Assembly: GCA_036381175.1 (NCBI GenBank) | Contig: DASVDI010000019.1 | Span: 8,098-72,097, forward strand | Reading direction: 5' to 3' | From: JAJUFS01 sp036381175 | GTDB taxonomy: Bacteria > Pseudomonadota > Gammaproteobacteria > Natronospirales > JAJUFS01 | DNA length: 64,000 nucleotides | Shown here: positions 7,201 to 16,458 of the stretch, piece after piece | Layout: the number at the start of each line of letters is the position of its first letter | How positions within the stretch are numbered: the stretch's first letter is position 1 | Position numbers and translations under genes: made by a program | Notes under the pieces: generated by a model | The model's input: only the letters and a program-made list of their open reading frames with translations | What the model was told of the DNA's origin: nothing | The model's database searches: none

Positions 7201-10200
7201 ATGAATCTCGTTGAATTCGCCACCCGCCGCCGCGTCACTATTGCCATGCTGACAGTGGCGGTGCTGGTTTTCGGCCTGGTTTCTCAATCGCGGTTGAATG
7301 TGAACCTGTTGCCGGAACTCTCCTACCCGACCATCACCGTTCGCACCGAACTGCCGGGCGCGGCACCGCAGGAAATCGAGAACCTGGTGTCCCGGCCCAT
7401 CGAGGAAGCCGTCGGCATCATCAAGGGCGTGCGCACGGTGCGTTCGGTATCGCGAACGGGACAGTCCGATGTGACGCTGGAATTCGCGTGGGGCACCGAC
7501 ATGGACATGGCCGGCGTCGATATTCGCGATAGGTTGGACGTGCTGGACCTGCCGCTGGAAGCGGAAAGCCCGATCCTGTTGCGCTTCGATCCGTCATCGG
7601 AGCCAGTGCTGCGTTATGGCTTTGCGCTCGACGAAAGCAAGCTGGCGCAGGAGTTGACAGCCGAGGAACGGCTCAAGCAACTGCGCCGTTACGCCGACGA
7701 GCAACTGCAGAAGGAACTGGAATCCATCGATGGCGTTGCGGCCGTGAAGATCAGCGGTGGTCTTGAAGACGAAATCCACGTGCTCGTCGACCAGCAGCGT
7801 CTCGCGCAATTGCAGATTCCCATCGAGCAGGTCGCACTGCGGCTGCGCAGCGAGAACGTGAATCTTTCCGGCGGCCGGCTTGAGGAAGGAAACCAGGAAT
7901 ACCTCGTCCGCACCATCAACGAATTCCAGTCCATCGACGAAATGCGCGGCGCGATCATCGCCGAGCGCGATGGCCGCAGCATTTATCTGCGCGACATTGC
8001 CACTGTCACGCAAGGCTACAAGGAACGCGAAGCGATCACGCGTATCAACGGCGAGGAAGCCGTCGAAGTGGCCATTTACAAGGAAGGCGATTCAAATACC
8101 GTGCGCGTCGCCGAAGCTGTGGAACGCCGCGTTGCCGCGGTGAAGGAAAAACTTCCGGAAGAATATTCGCTGACCAAGGTTTACGACCAGTCGATCTTCA
8201 TCTCGCAGGCAATCGATGAAGTGGTCAACTCCGCGATCCAGGGCGGCATCCTCGCCGCGCTGGTGATTTTCTTCTTCCTGCGTAATTTCTGGTCAACGAT
8301 CGTCATCTCGCTGGCCATTCCGGTTTCCGTCATCGCGACGTTCATCCTGATGTATTTCTACGGCGTGTCGCTCAACATCATGTCGCTCGGCGGCATCGCG
8401 CTCGCCGTCGGCATGCTGGTCGACAACGCCATCGTTGTGCTCGAGAACATCTCGCGACATGCCGGTCTCGGCAAGAACCCAATGGCCGCTGCGCGTGATG
8501 GAACGGGCGAAGTGGGCATGGCGATCACCGCATCAACGCTGACGACAATCGCCGTGTTCTTTCCGCTGGTGTTCGTGCAGGGCGTCGCCGGGCAGTTATT
8601 CAGCGACCAGTCATTGACCGTGACATTCGCGCTGATCTTCTCGTTGATTGTCGCGCTCACGCTGATTCCGATGCTGTCCGCGATGCAACTTCGCAAGCGC
8701 GGTGACATGCCGGATGGCGCGCATCCTGTTCTCGGCTTCTGGCAGGCGCATCGCGACGAGAAGCACTGGAGCCGCTGGCTCAAGCTGCCAATGCGCCTGG
8801 TGGGCATGCTGATCGCCTTCGTCGTTTATTGTTTGTCGCGGCTGTCGGTTCTGCTCGGTCGTGCGGCGGGATTCATCGGCACGCACGTCTTCCGCTATCC
8901 GCTGGCGGGATTCGATGCGGCATACAGTCGCGTTGATACGGCGTATCCGCGCGTGCTGCGCTGGGCACTCGGACGCCGCGTTGCGGTCATGCTGGTCATC
9001 ACCGCGGGCTTCCTCGGCAGCCTGCTGCTGATCCCGATGCTCGGCGTCGAACTCATTCCGCAGTTGTCGCAGGGCGAGTATTACGTCGATGTAAAACTGC
9101 CGCCGGGCGCGCCGCTGAATGAAACCGACGGCGTGCTGAAGCAACTCGACGATGCCGTGCAGGAACAGTCCGAGATCGACAACACCTACTCCGTTGCCGG
9201 AACCGGCAACCGTCTCGATGCGAACCCCGTCGATGCCGGCGAAAACTCGGGGAAGTTGAACATTGCGCTGGCCGCGGGTGCCGGCCGTGCTGCGGAAGCC
9301 GCAAGCATGGACGCATTGCGCAACACCCTGCAGAAAATTCCCGGCGTGGAATACAAGTTCGGGCGTCCCGCACTGTTCTCCTTCGAAACGCCGCTGGAAG
9401 TCGAAATCGTCGGCTACAACCTCGATGAACTGAAATCCGTCAGCGACACGCTGGTGCAGCGCATGGCGGCAAGCGACCGTTTCGCGGACGTGAAATCGAC
9501 CATGCAATCCGGCCATCCGGAGATCCAGATTCTTTTTGATCGCGAGAAAGCGGCACAACTCGGCCTGCACGTGAGTGACATTGCCAATCGCGTGGTGGAC
9601 AAGGTGCGTGGCGAACTCGCAACGCGCTATTCATGGCGCGATCGCAAGATTGATGTACTCGTGCGCGTCAGCGAAGACCAGCGCAATTCGGTCGCGAACA
9701 TCGAGAATCTCATCGTGAATCCTGAAAGCACGCGACCGGTTCCGCTGAGCGCAGTCGCGACCGTCGTAACCGGAACCGGGCCAGCGGAAATTCGTCGCAT
9801 CGCGCAGGAGCGCGTCGCTGTTGTCAGTGCGAACGTGAATTACGGCGATCTCGGCAGCGCAGTGGACGCCGTCAACGCGATCCTGCACGGCATCACGATT
9901 CCCGAGGGTGTCACACCGCGCGTCACCGGCCAAAGCGAGGACATGAAACTCGCGTTCACGTCCATGCAGTTCGCATTGGTGCTGGCGGTGTTCCTGGTTT
10001 ACCTGGTGATGGCCTCGCAGTTCGAATCGCTGGTGCATCCGTTCGTGATCCTGTTCTCCATTCCGCTGAGCCTGACCGGTGCGGTGCTGGCGCTGTTTGT
10101 CACCGGAACAACGATCAGTGTCGTGGTGTTCATCGGACTCATCATGCTGGCGGGCATCGCCGTGAACAACGCCATCGTGCTGGTTGATCGCATCAATCAA

Positions 10201-10488
10201 TTGCGCGCCGACGGCGTGGAAAAATTCGAGGCGATTGTCGAGGCCGGACACACGCGCCTGCGCCCCATCCTGATGACGACGCTCACCACGGTGCTCGGCC
10301 TGCTGCCGATGGCGATTGGCCTGGGTGAAGGCGCGGAGATTCGCACGCCCATGGCGATCACCGTCATCGGCGGTCTCGCGTTCTCCACCGTTCTCACGCT
10401 GATCGTGATTCCCATCATGTATGCCTTCCTCGACCGCCGGAAAGTGGTTCCCGCGATCGAAGGTCCGGGCACAACCGAGTCCGCCTGA
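7201..10488 (+). CDS. RND efflux permease, first of a tandem pair
   Basis: This 1095-residue permease has the RND layout: one N-terminal helix, two large periplasmic loops and two blocks of membrane helices. Residues about 490-590 hold a loop longer than in AcrB. In helix 4 the relay motif reads GMLVDNAIVV, with Asp408 kept and Asn409 where AcrB has its second Asp. In helix 10, VNNAIVLVD places Asn989 where AcrB has its essential Lys. The protein thus belongs to a non-AcrB branch of RND exporters. The next permease starts two bases after its stop. The pair may form a heteromeric trimer as MdtB/MdtC do, which is inference. The substrate is unknown. Confidence 0.9.
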   Translation: MNLVEFATRRRVTIAMLTVAVLVFGLVSQSRLNVNLLPELSYPTITVRTELPGAAPQEIENLVSRPIEEAVGIIKGVRTVRSVSRTGQSDVTLEFAWGTDMDMAGVDIRDRLDVLDLPLEAESPILLRFDPSSEPVLRYGFALDESKLAQELTAEERLKQLRRYADEQLQKELESIDGVAAVKISGGLEDEIHVLVDQQRLAQLQIPIEQVALRLRSENVNLSGGRLEEGNQEYLVRTINEFQSIDEMRGAIIAERDGRSIYLRDIATVTQGYKEREAITRINGEEAVEVAIYKEGDSNTVRVAEAVERRVAAVKEKLPEEYSLTKVYDQSIFISQAIDEVVNSAIQGGILAALVIFFFLRNFWSTIVISLAIPVSVIATFILMYFYGVSLNIMSLGGIALAVGMLVDNAIVVLENISRHAGLGKNPMAAARDGTGEVGMAITASTLTTIAVFFPLVFVQGVAGQLFSDQSLTVTFALIFSLIVALTLIPMLSAMQLRKRGDMPDGAHPVLGFWQAHRDEKHWSRWLKLPMRLVGMLIAFVVYCLSRLSVLLGRAAGFIGTHVFRYPLAGFDAAYSRVDTAYPRVLRWALGRRVAVMLVITAGFLGSLLLIPMLGVELIPQLSQGEYYVDVKLPPGAPLNETDGVLKQLDDAVQEQSEIDNTYSVAGTGNRLDANPVDAGENSGKLNIALAAGAGRAAEAASMDALRNTLQKIPGVEYKFGRPALFSFETPLEVEIVGYNLDELKSVSDTLVQRMAASDRFADVKSTMQSGHPEIQILFDREKAAQLGLHVSDIANRVVDKVRGELATRYSWRDRKIDVLVRVSEDQRNSVANIENLIVNPESTRPVPLSAVATVVTGTGPAEIRRIAQERVAVVSANVNYGDLGSAVDAVNAILHGITIPEGVTPRVTGQSEDMKLAFTSMQFALVLAVFLVYLVMASQFESLVHPFVILFSIPLSLTGAVLALFVTGTTISVVVFIGLIMLAGIAVNNAIVLVDRINQLRADGVEKFEAIVEAGHTRLRPILMTTLTTVLGLLPMAIGLGEGAEIRTPMAITVIGGLAFSTVLTLIVIPIMYAFLDRRKVVPAIEGPGTTESA

Positions 10489-10489
10489 C

Positions 10490-13400
10490 ATGTGGGAAAT
10501 CACCAGGATCGCATTGCGCCGCCCGATTACGACGGTCATGGCGTTCATCAGCCTCGCGCTGGTCGGCATGATCTCCGCGCACCTGCTGCCGCTGGAATTC
10601 CTGCCGGAGGAATCCTTTCCGGGACTTTTCATCCAGGTGCCTTACCAGGGCTCATCGCCGGAAGAAGTGGAGCGCCTCATCACGCGTCCCATCGAAGAAG
10701 TCATCGCGACCATGGGCAGCATCGAGCGGCTCGAATCGACATCATCAAGCAACTCCGCAGGCGTCTTCGTGTTCTTCGGCTGGGGTTCGGACATCGGCGT
10801 GAAAAGCGTCGAAGTGCGCGACAAGATCAACGCAATACGCAACGATCTTCCTGATGACCTGTTGCGCATCAACATCTTCAAGTTTGTCACGACGGACCAG
10901 CCGATCCTGCGGCTGCGCATTTCCTCGACGCAGAATCTTGAAAATGCCTACGACCTGCTTGAACGCAACCTGAAACGGCCGCTGGAACGCATCGAAGGTG
11001 TTTCGCGCGTGGACCTCGGCGGCGTGCAGCCGCCGGAGATCCGCATCGACCTCATCAGTGATCGCGTCTCCGCGCACAACATCGACCTGCAGCAACTCGC
11101 ACAACAATTGCAGGCCGACAATTTTTCCGTGACAGCGGGCATGATTACCAGCCACGAAAAACGCTTTCTCGTGCATCCGCTGGGGCAGTACCAGACACTT
11201 GAAGACATACGCGATGTGATTGTCGCTCCGGGCGTGCGTCTTTCCGACATCGCCAACGTGCATCTCACGCAAGCCGAACGCGAATTCAGCCGGCACCTCG
11301 ATGGCGAATATGCCATAGCGCTGGAAGTCTATCGCGCGTCCGACGCCAACATGGTGGCAGTGGCGAATCGCGTGATGGAAGAAATCGGACGCATCTCGCG
11401 CCTGCCGCAGATGGAAGGCATCGCGATCTTCGTCATGGACAACCAGGCGGACGGCGTGACCTCGTCGCTGAACGACGTGCTGAATTCCGGCCTCGTTGGC
11501 GCGGGACTTTCCATGCTGGTGCTGTTCTTCTTCCTGCGCCATTTGCCGATCACCCTGATGGTCACGCTTGCCGTGCCCTTCTCGCTTTCGCTTGCGCTCG
11601 CGGCGCTGTACTTCATGGGTTTGAGCCTCAACATTCTCACGATGATGGGGCTGATGCTCGCCATCGGCATGCTGGTCGACAACGCCGTGGTCGTTTCCGA
11701 AAGCATATTCAGCTACAAGCAGAAGTATCCGGATGACCCGATGCGCGCGACACTGGAAGGCACGCGCTCCGTTGCGACCGCGGTCTTCGCCGGCACGCTG
11801 ACCACCATCATTGTTTTCCTGCCGATCATTTTCGGCGAGGCAAGCGGCATCACGATCTGGCTGAAGCACGTTGCCGTGACCATCATCTTCTCGCTGATCG
11901 GTTCGCTCGCACTCGCACTGACCATGATTCCGATGATCGCGGCGCGGATCAGCGCAACGCCGACCGATGAAGCCGGTTCTTTCATTGCACGTTTCCGCGA
12001 CGGCTACGGACGAATGCTGGCATGGACACTGCGGCACCGCTGGGGTTCCGTTGCGTTGATCGGATTGCTTATCGTGGTTTCCGTTCCGGCGTTCACGGGC
12101 GTGAAGATGGACATGTTTCCGCAGGACGACAGCCGCGAGCTTTACCTCGACTACAATCTCGACGGCGTTTACCCGCTGGAAACGGTGGAAGAAAATGTTG
12201 CGCGCATCGAAAATTTCCTGCTGGAAAACAAGGAAGAATATGAAATCCGTTCTGTCTACAGCTGGATGGGCAAGGACAACGCATCCACCGCCATCCTGCT
12301 GACGGAAGGCGACGCGGCGACGCGTTCGGCCAATGCGATTCGCGACGAGTTGCTCAAGACACTGCCGAAGATTGCGATCGGCGATCCCGGTTTCGACCGT
12401 AACCGGCAGGGATCGTCAGCCGGCGGCATCGGCATCGAGCTTCGCGGTGAATCCACAGAAACGCTGATGCTGCTGGCAGATGAAGTGAAACGCGTGTTGC
12501 GCGCCGTGCCCGGCGTCATGGAAACAAAAATCGAAAACGGCGACGGCGGCCAGGAAATCCAGGTAATCGTCGATCGCATCCGCGCGCAGCAGCTTGGGCT
12601 GTCAACGCAGGACATCGCGACGACAATCTCGACGGCGATGCGCGGCATCAACCTGAAGCAGTTCCGCGGTTCGCATGGCGAGATCGACATTCGCCTTGCG
12701 TTCAGCGAGGACGATCACCAGTCACTGCAGGAACTCTACGCATTGCCTGTGCACAATGATGCCGGCGAGGAAGTGCTGCTGTCGTCGGTCGCCAGCCTGC
12801 GGGTAGTGGAAGGTCCGACGGAAATTCAACGCACCGACCGCGCAACTACCGTCAACGTGCAGGTCGGCCTGAACAAGGACGTCAGCATGGATGAAATCCA
12901 GCCACGCCTGCGCGCATCGCTGGAAAACCTTTCGTTTCCTGAAGGGTATTCCTGGAGCCTTGGCCGCTCTTTCGAGGAAGCGGAAGAAAACGAAAGCCAG
13001 ATGGGCACGAACTTCCTGCTCGCACTGCTGTTGATCTTCATCGTCATGGCGTCTTTGTTCGAGAAGATCCTGCAACCGCTCGCCATTCTCACTGGCATTC
13101 TTTTCTCGGTCATCGGCGTGTTCTGGCTTTTCTGGCTGACCGGAACGGTGTTCTCGATGATGGCCTGGATCGGCATCCTCATTCTCATGGGCGTGGTCGT
13201 GAACAACGGCATCGTCATGCTCGATCACGTCAACAATCTGCGCATCGCAGGAATGGGTCGTCATGACGCCATCCTGCAAGGTGCGAAGGATCGCCTGCGG
13301 CCGATCCTGATGACGGTAAGCACGACCGTGCTCGGCCTGTTGCCGCTCGCCATCGGACAAACGCAACTCGGCGGCGACGGTCCGCCCTACTACCCGATGG

Positions 13401-13555
13401 CACGCGCGATCATCGGCGGACTGCTGTTCTCGACCGTCGTGAGTCTCGCGATGCTGCCGCTGATCTATTCGCTGTTCGACGATCTCGGCATCTGGGGCAA
13501 CCGCGTGTGGGCGTATGCAAGGGGATTGCCGAGGGAGAGGACGGACGCGGCGTGA
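10490..13555 (+). CDS. RND efflux permease, second of a tandem pair
   Basis: The 1021-residue permease starts at the ATG at 10490, one base after the stop of the preceding permease. The longer in-frame extension into that gene was rejected because MWEITRIALRRPITTVMAFI is a normal RND N-terminus. Helix 4 reads GMLVDNAVVV (Asp397, Asn398) and helix 10 reads VVVNNGIVM (Asn905), the same substitutions as its partner. The two are clearly divergent in sequence, not a recent duplication. It is the last gene of the operon; a palindromic repeat cluster follows. Confidence 0.9.
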   Translation: MWEITRIALRRPITTVMAFISLALVGMISAHLLPLEFLPEESFPGLFIQVPYQGSSPEEVERLITRPIEEVIATMGSIERLESTSSSNSAGVFVFFGWGSDIGVKSVEVRDKINAIRNDLPDDLLRINIFKFVTTDQPILRLRISSTQNLENAYDLLERNLKRPLERIEGVSRVDLGGVQPPEIRIDLISDRVSAHNIDLQQLAQQLQADNFSVTAGMITSHEKRFLVHPLGQYQTLEDIRDVIVAPGVRLSDIANVHLTQAEREFSRHLDGEYAIALEVYRASDANMVAVANRVMEEIGRISRLPQMEGIAIFVMDNQADGVTSSLNDVLNSGLVGAGLSMLVLFFFLRHLPITLMVTLAVPFSLSLALAALYFMGLSLNILTMMGLMLAIGMLVDNAVVVSESIFSYKQKYPDDPMRATLEGTRSVATAVFAGTLTTIIVFLPIIFGEASGITIWLKHVAVTIIFSLIGSLALALTMIPMIAARISATPTDEAGSFIARFRDGYGRMLAWTLRHRWGSVALIGLLIVVSVPAFTGVKMDMFPQDDSRELYLDYNLDGVYPLETVEENVARIENFLLENKEEYEIRSVYSWMGKDNASTAILLTEGDAATRSANAIRDELLKTLPKIAIGDPGFDRNRQGSSAGGIGIELRGESTETLMLLADEVKRVLRAVPGVMETKIENGDGGQEIQVIVDRIRAQQLGLSTQDIATTISTAMRGINLKQFRGSHGEIDIRLAFSEDDHQSLQELYALPVHNDAGEEVLLSSVASLRVVEGPTEIQRTDRATTVNVQVGLNKDVSMDEIQPRLRASLENLSFPEGYSWSLGRSFEEAEENESQMGTNFLLALLLIFIVMASLFEKILQPLAILTGILFSVIGVFWLFWLTGTVFSMMAWIGILILMGVVVNNGIVMLDHVNNLRIAGMGRHDAILQGAKDRLRPILMTVSTTVLGLLPLAIGQTQLGGDGPPYYPMARAIIGGLLFSTVVSLAMLPLIYSLFDDLGIWGNRVWAYARGLPRERTDAA

Positions 13556-13608
13556 GCGATGAAGGGAAAGGCAGGAAGAGCAACCAGGAAAAGAGAATCC
13601 CTCCCCGA

Positions 13609-13790
13609 CCCTCCCTTTGATAAAGGGAGGGAGTTCTCCGTTTCGCATTCGCTGGATGCCGAACTAACAGGTCTTGCGGCAGACCTGAACGAAGACAGCC
13701 CCCTTTTTCAAAAGGGGGCCGGTGCGCGAAGCGCAGCGAGAGGATTTTCGCCCTTTCTCAAAAAGGAGCCGCCGAGCGAAACACGGGGGG
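13609..13790. repeat. Cluster of C-run/G-run palindromes
   Basis: CCCTCCCTTT-GAT-AAAGGGAGGG (13609-13631) and GCCCCCTTTT-TC-AAAAGGGGGC (13698-13719) are perfect palindromes. A degenerate third follows at about 13750-13768. The spacer between the second and third (GCGCGAAGCGCAGCGAGAGG) is typical of repeat debris. They occupy the space between the RND operon and the coiled-coil gene, where no convincing ORF was seen. The first palindrome may also help end the efflux transcript. Confidence 0.7.
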
Positions 13791-13793
13791 ATT

Positions 13794-14894
13794 TTACGAA
13801 GATTCCTTCAACAACAACTCATCGACATTCCAGTAACCCTGCTCCAGCACGTTTACCAGCAGATCACCGCGCACCGCATCGATGGACATGCTGGTCGAAC
13901 CGAGGCTGAGAACGATGCGGCTCAATGACTGCGCATCGGGGATGGTGTCAGTGTTACCGGTGAACTGAACATATTGGCGCAAGTGATCGCCGCGCCGCTT
14001 CAGGCGCTCGGCACGTTTCGGATCGGACTTCAGCCGGGCGACGGCATCCGCAATGGGTTTCTCCATCGACAGGCATTCCTGCGGCGTGCCGTACTTGCTC
14101 GCACCCGGATGCTTGTCGCGCGTGGCGCGCGCGAGCGGCGCGAGATCGTTTTCGCTGAACTGAACGTAAAGGTATTGCGTGAGCGCAAGCAGCTGAATAT
14201 TGATTTCGCGTTTCGCGGCAACGCTCAGGCCCTTGAAGGGTGGAGGCTCTCGATCACGGACGCGTTCCAGTTCCGCCAGGCATTCATCGCGTTGCGCGAC
14301 AATCGGCGCCACCTGTTCTTCGGCCGCGATGACGTCAAGGCCGAGCTGCTTGCGACGGAAGTAATGCCAGAACTTGTTCGCCCGCCGCAACTGCTCCTGC
14401 ACCTCTTTCAGGTTTTCCGCCATCTCCTGGTAGATCGAATCGTACTGCGCAAACTTCTGCTCGAGCTGGCGCTGCTGTTCAACCGCGCTCGCCTTGAAGT
14501 TATCGATCAATTTCTGTTTTTCAAGTTGCTCGAATTTCGCGACCAGTTCATCGCGGCGCGCTTCCAGCAATTTGCGGCACAGCTTCCACAGCGAATCGAG
14601 ACGGTAATAAATGATGGCGTTCTGGCCGCGCTCGGGATTCGCCAGCATCGCTTCCAGGCCGTCGAGCCGTTCCTTGTAGTACGCGTGCCGTTGCATGAGA
14701 TCAGCATGCTCGTTCCGAAGCGCCTCGAGTTCGTCGAGCGTCTTGCCGAATTCGCGCTTGATCTGGTTGCGTTTTTCGAACAGCAACAGCAATTGCTGTT
14801 GCTGCTCATTCACCACTTCATCGCGCTGCGTGGAATCCGCGCGCCTGAATTTCGACAGCAACCCACCCTTGTTGCGTTCCGATGCCCCGGGCAT
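13794..14894 (-). CDS. Cytoplasmic coiled-coil protein of unknown function
   Basis: The start at 14894 is chosen because GGGGAGAAG lies just before it; a longer open frame upstream is not needed. The 366-residue product has no signal peptide. Residues about 25-190 are almost continuous heptad-like helix (EQQQQLLLLFEKRNQIKREF ... QQRQLEQKFAQYDSIYQEM), predicting a long coiled coil. A more globular C-terminal half contains LTQYLYVQFSENDLAPLAR. I do not recognise the family. It lies 35 bases downstream of the YqiB-like gene and probably shares its transcript. Confidence 0.65.
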   Translation of the reverse strand: MPGASERNKGGLLSKFRRADSTQRDEVVNEQQQQLLLLFEKRNQIKREFGKTLDELEALRNEHADLMQRHAYYKERLDGLEAMLANPERGQNAIIYYRLDSLWKLCRKLLEARRDELVAKFEQLEKQKLIDNFKASAVEQQRQLEQKFAQYDSIYQEMAENLKEVQEQLRRANKFWHYFRRKQLGLDVIAAEEQVAPIVAQRDECLAELERVRDREPPPFKGLSVAAKREINIQLLALTQYLYVQFSENDLAPLARATRDKHPGASKYGTPQECLSMEKPIADAVARLKSDPKRAERLKRRGDHLRQYVQFTGNTDTIPDAQSLSRIVLSLGSTSMSIDAVRGDLLVNVLEQGYWNVDELLLKESS

Positions 14895-14929
14895 TTTCTT
14901 CTCCCCAAAAATGCTTCTTGGTGTTTTTT

Positions 14930-15391
14930 CTAAAAATCGAACGAGTGACCGCGTTCCAGGCAGTACTCCAGCCATTTGTTCAACAGGATGTTGCGTTGCC
15001 AGCGGCGCGCGAGCTCGTCGTGCGCATTTGTGGCGAAGCGTCCCAGCAAACGGTGCCGGTGATGAATCCGGCGGCAGGACAGCACTTCCGCCAATTGTGC
15101 ATCGTAGTAAACGCGCACGATGAGATCGGGATCCGCGTCCGTCTCGCCCGCCGCATCAAAAAAATACGTGAGACGAAACGTCGTGGTGTACGGCGAGCGC
15201 TCCTGCACTTCCAGATGCAGGTCGAGATCGCCGGGGACCGCCGAAACCATTTCGTTCGGCATGTCGCGAAGACGCTCGCGACCGAACAACTGCACGAGCC
15301 TGCGCCAGTTGCTTTCATAAACGGCCATCAGGCCGCGAAAGCTGCCCGGTCTTACGACGTGAACGCCCTGTTTGTCGATGTCGATAATCAT
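14930..15391 (-). CDS. DUF1249 (YqiB-like) protein
   Basis: The 153-residue protein matches the YqiB/DUF1249 family. Conserved stretches are YTTTFRLTYFF, VRVYYDAQLAEVLSC and the C-terminal NILLNKWLEYCLERGH. In E. coli the homologue lies near nudF and tolC; no biochemical function is established. Here it sits between ppsR and the coiled-coil gene on the same strand, so it is probably part of a small operon starting at ppsR. Confidence 0.8.
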   Translation of the reverse strand: MIIDIDKQGVHVVRPGSFRGLMAVYESNWRRLVQLFGRERLRDMPNEMVSAVPGDLDLHLEVQERSPYTTTFRLTYFFDAAGETDADPDLIVRVYYDAQLAEVLSCRRIHHRHRLLGRFATNAHDELARRWQRNILLNKWLEYCLERGHSFDF

Positions 15392-15438
15392 CGTTCGAGA
15401 ATAGCACAGCGGCCTGTAATCAATGAGGCGAGCCCTCG

Positions 15439-16263
15439 TCAGAAGAAGCGCCGCTTGATGCCCGTTTCATGAATGATCGTGGTCGCGATTTCCTCGATCG
15501 AACAATTCGTTGTATCGATATGCGGAATATTCATTTTCCGGTAAAGGTCTTCCGCCTGGCGCAGTTCCAGATTCACTTGTGCGGATGAGGCATAGCGGCT
15601 GTCGGGCCGGCGCTCGTTGCGAATCTGCTGCAAACGGCCAGCGTCGATGGTCAGGCCATACAATTTGTGGCGATGCGGCAGCAGGGGTTGGGGGAAACGC
15701 CCGGTTTCAAGATCTTCTTCAGTCAGCGGATAATTCGCCGCGAACAGTCCGTAGTGCAGCGCGAGATACAGGCACGTTGGCGTCTTGCCGGAACGCGACA
15801 CGCCGATCAGCACCACGTCCGCGCGCTCGTAATTGCGCGTGGTCACGCCGTCGTCATTCGCGAGCGCGAAATTCATCGCGTCGATGCGCGTGGTGTACGT
15901 GCCCATGTCGTGCATGCCGTGCGCGCGCCCGGCGGTGTGCGAGGATTTCAAACCGAGATCGCGTTCCAGTGGGCCGATGAAGGCATCGAAGAAATCGAGG
16001 AAAAGACAATTCGCACCTTCGACAATCTTGCGCGCATCGTCGGTAATGAGCGTGCTGAAAATCACCGGACGTTCGCCCTCTTCCTCCGCCGTGCGGTTGA
16101 CGCGCTCGACAAAGGCTTTCGCCTTCTCGACGGTGCTGATGAAGGGCACGGTCACCTGGCGGAAGCGCACTCCGTCGAACTGCGTCAGCAGGCTGTGACC
16201 CAGCGTTTCGGCGGTGATGCCAGTGCGGTCCGACACGAAAAACACGGTGCGGGATTTTTCCAT
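15439..16263 (-). CDS. ppsR: PEP synthase regulatory protein (bifunctional kinase/phosphorylase)
   Basis: The start at 16263 is preceded by GAGGAGGGG. The product is 274 residues, the usual PpsR length. It opens with the DUF299 motif VFFVSDRTGITAETLGHSLL and carries the P-loop GVSRSGKTPTCLYLA (about residues 150-164). PpsR inactivates PEP synthase by ADP-dependent phosphorylation of a threonine near the catalytic histidine and reverses this by Pi-dependent phosphorolysis. It is divergent from its target ppsA across a spacer of about 195 bases, the common gammaproteobacterial arrangement. Confidence 0.95.
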   Translation of the reverse strand: MEKSRTVFFVSDRTGITAETLGHSLLTQFDGVRFRQVTVPFISTVEKAKAFVERVNRTAEEEGERPVIFSTLITDDARKIVEGANCLFLDFFDAFIGPLERDLGLKSSHTAGRAHGMHDMGTYTTRIDAMNFALANDDGVTTRNYERADVVLIGVSRSGKTPTCLYLALHYGLFAANYPLTEEDLETGRFPQPLLPHRHKLYGLTIDAGRLQQIRNERRPDSRYASSAQVNLELRQAEDLYRKMNIPHIDTTNCSIEEIATTIIHETGIKRRFF

Positions 16264-16458
16264 CCGTTGCCCCTCCTCGGGCTGCATCATGAAAGATCGC
16301 GACCATGACGAGGCCGCCCGGGCAACATAGCAGGCCGCGCCGCTGCAATGAAGCCGCGAGGACACCGGGAATCACGGTCACTCCTCGGGTACAATGCGGC
16401 GCGATGTTTTCACTGCAGATCCGGCGCCGGTGCGGCGCTCCTTCAAGGGGGAAAAACG

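Noticed and set aside
13559..13909. ORF following the second RND permease
   Set aside because: It is made almost entirely of C-run/G-run palindromic repeats and overlaps the convergent coiled-coil gene.
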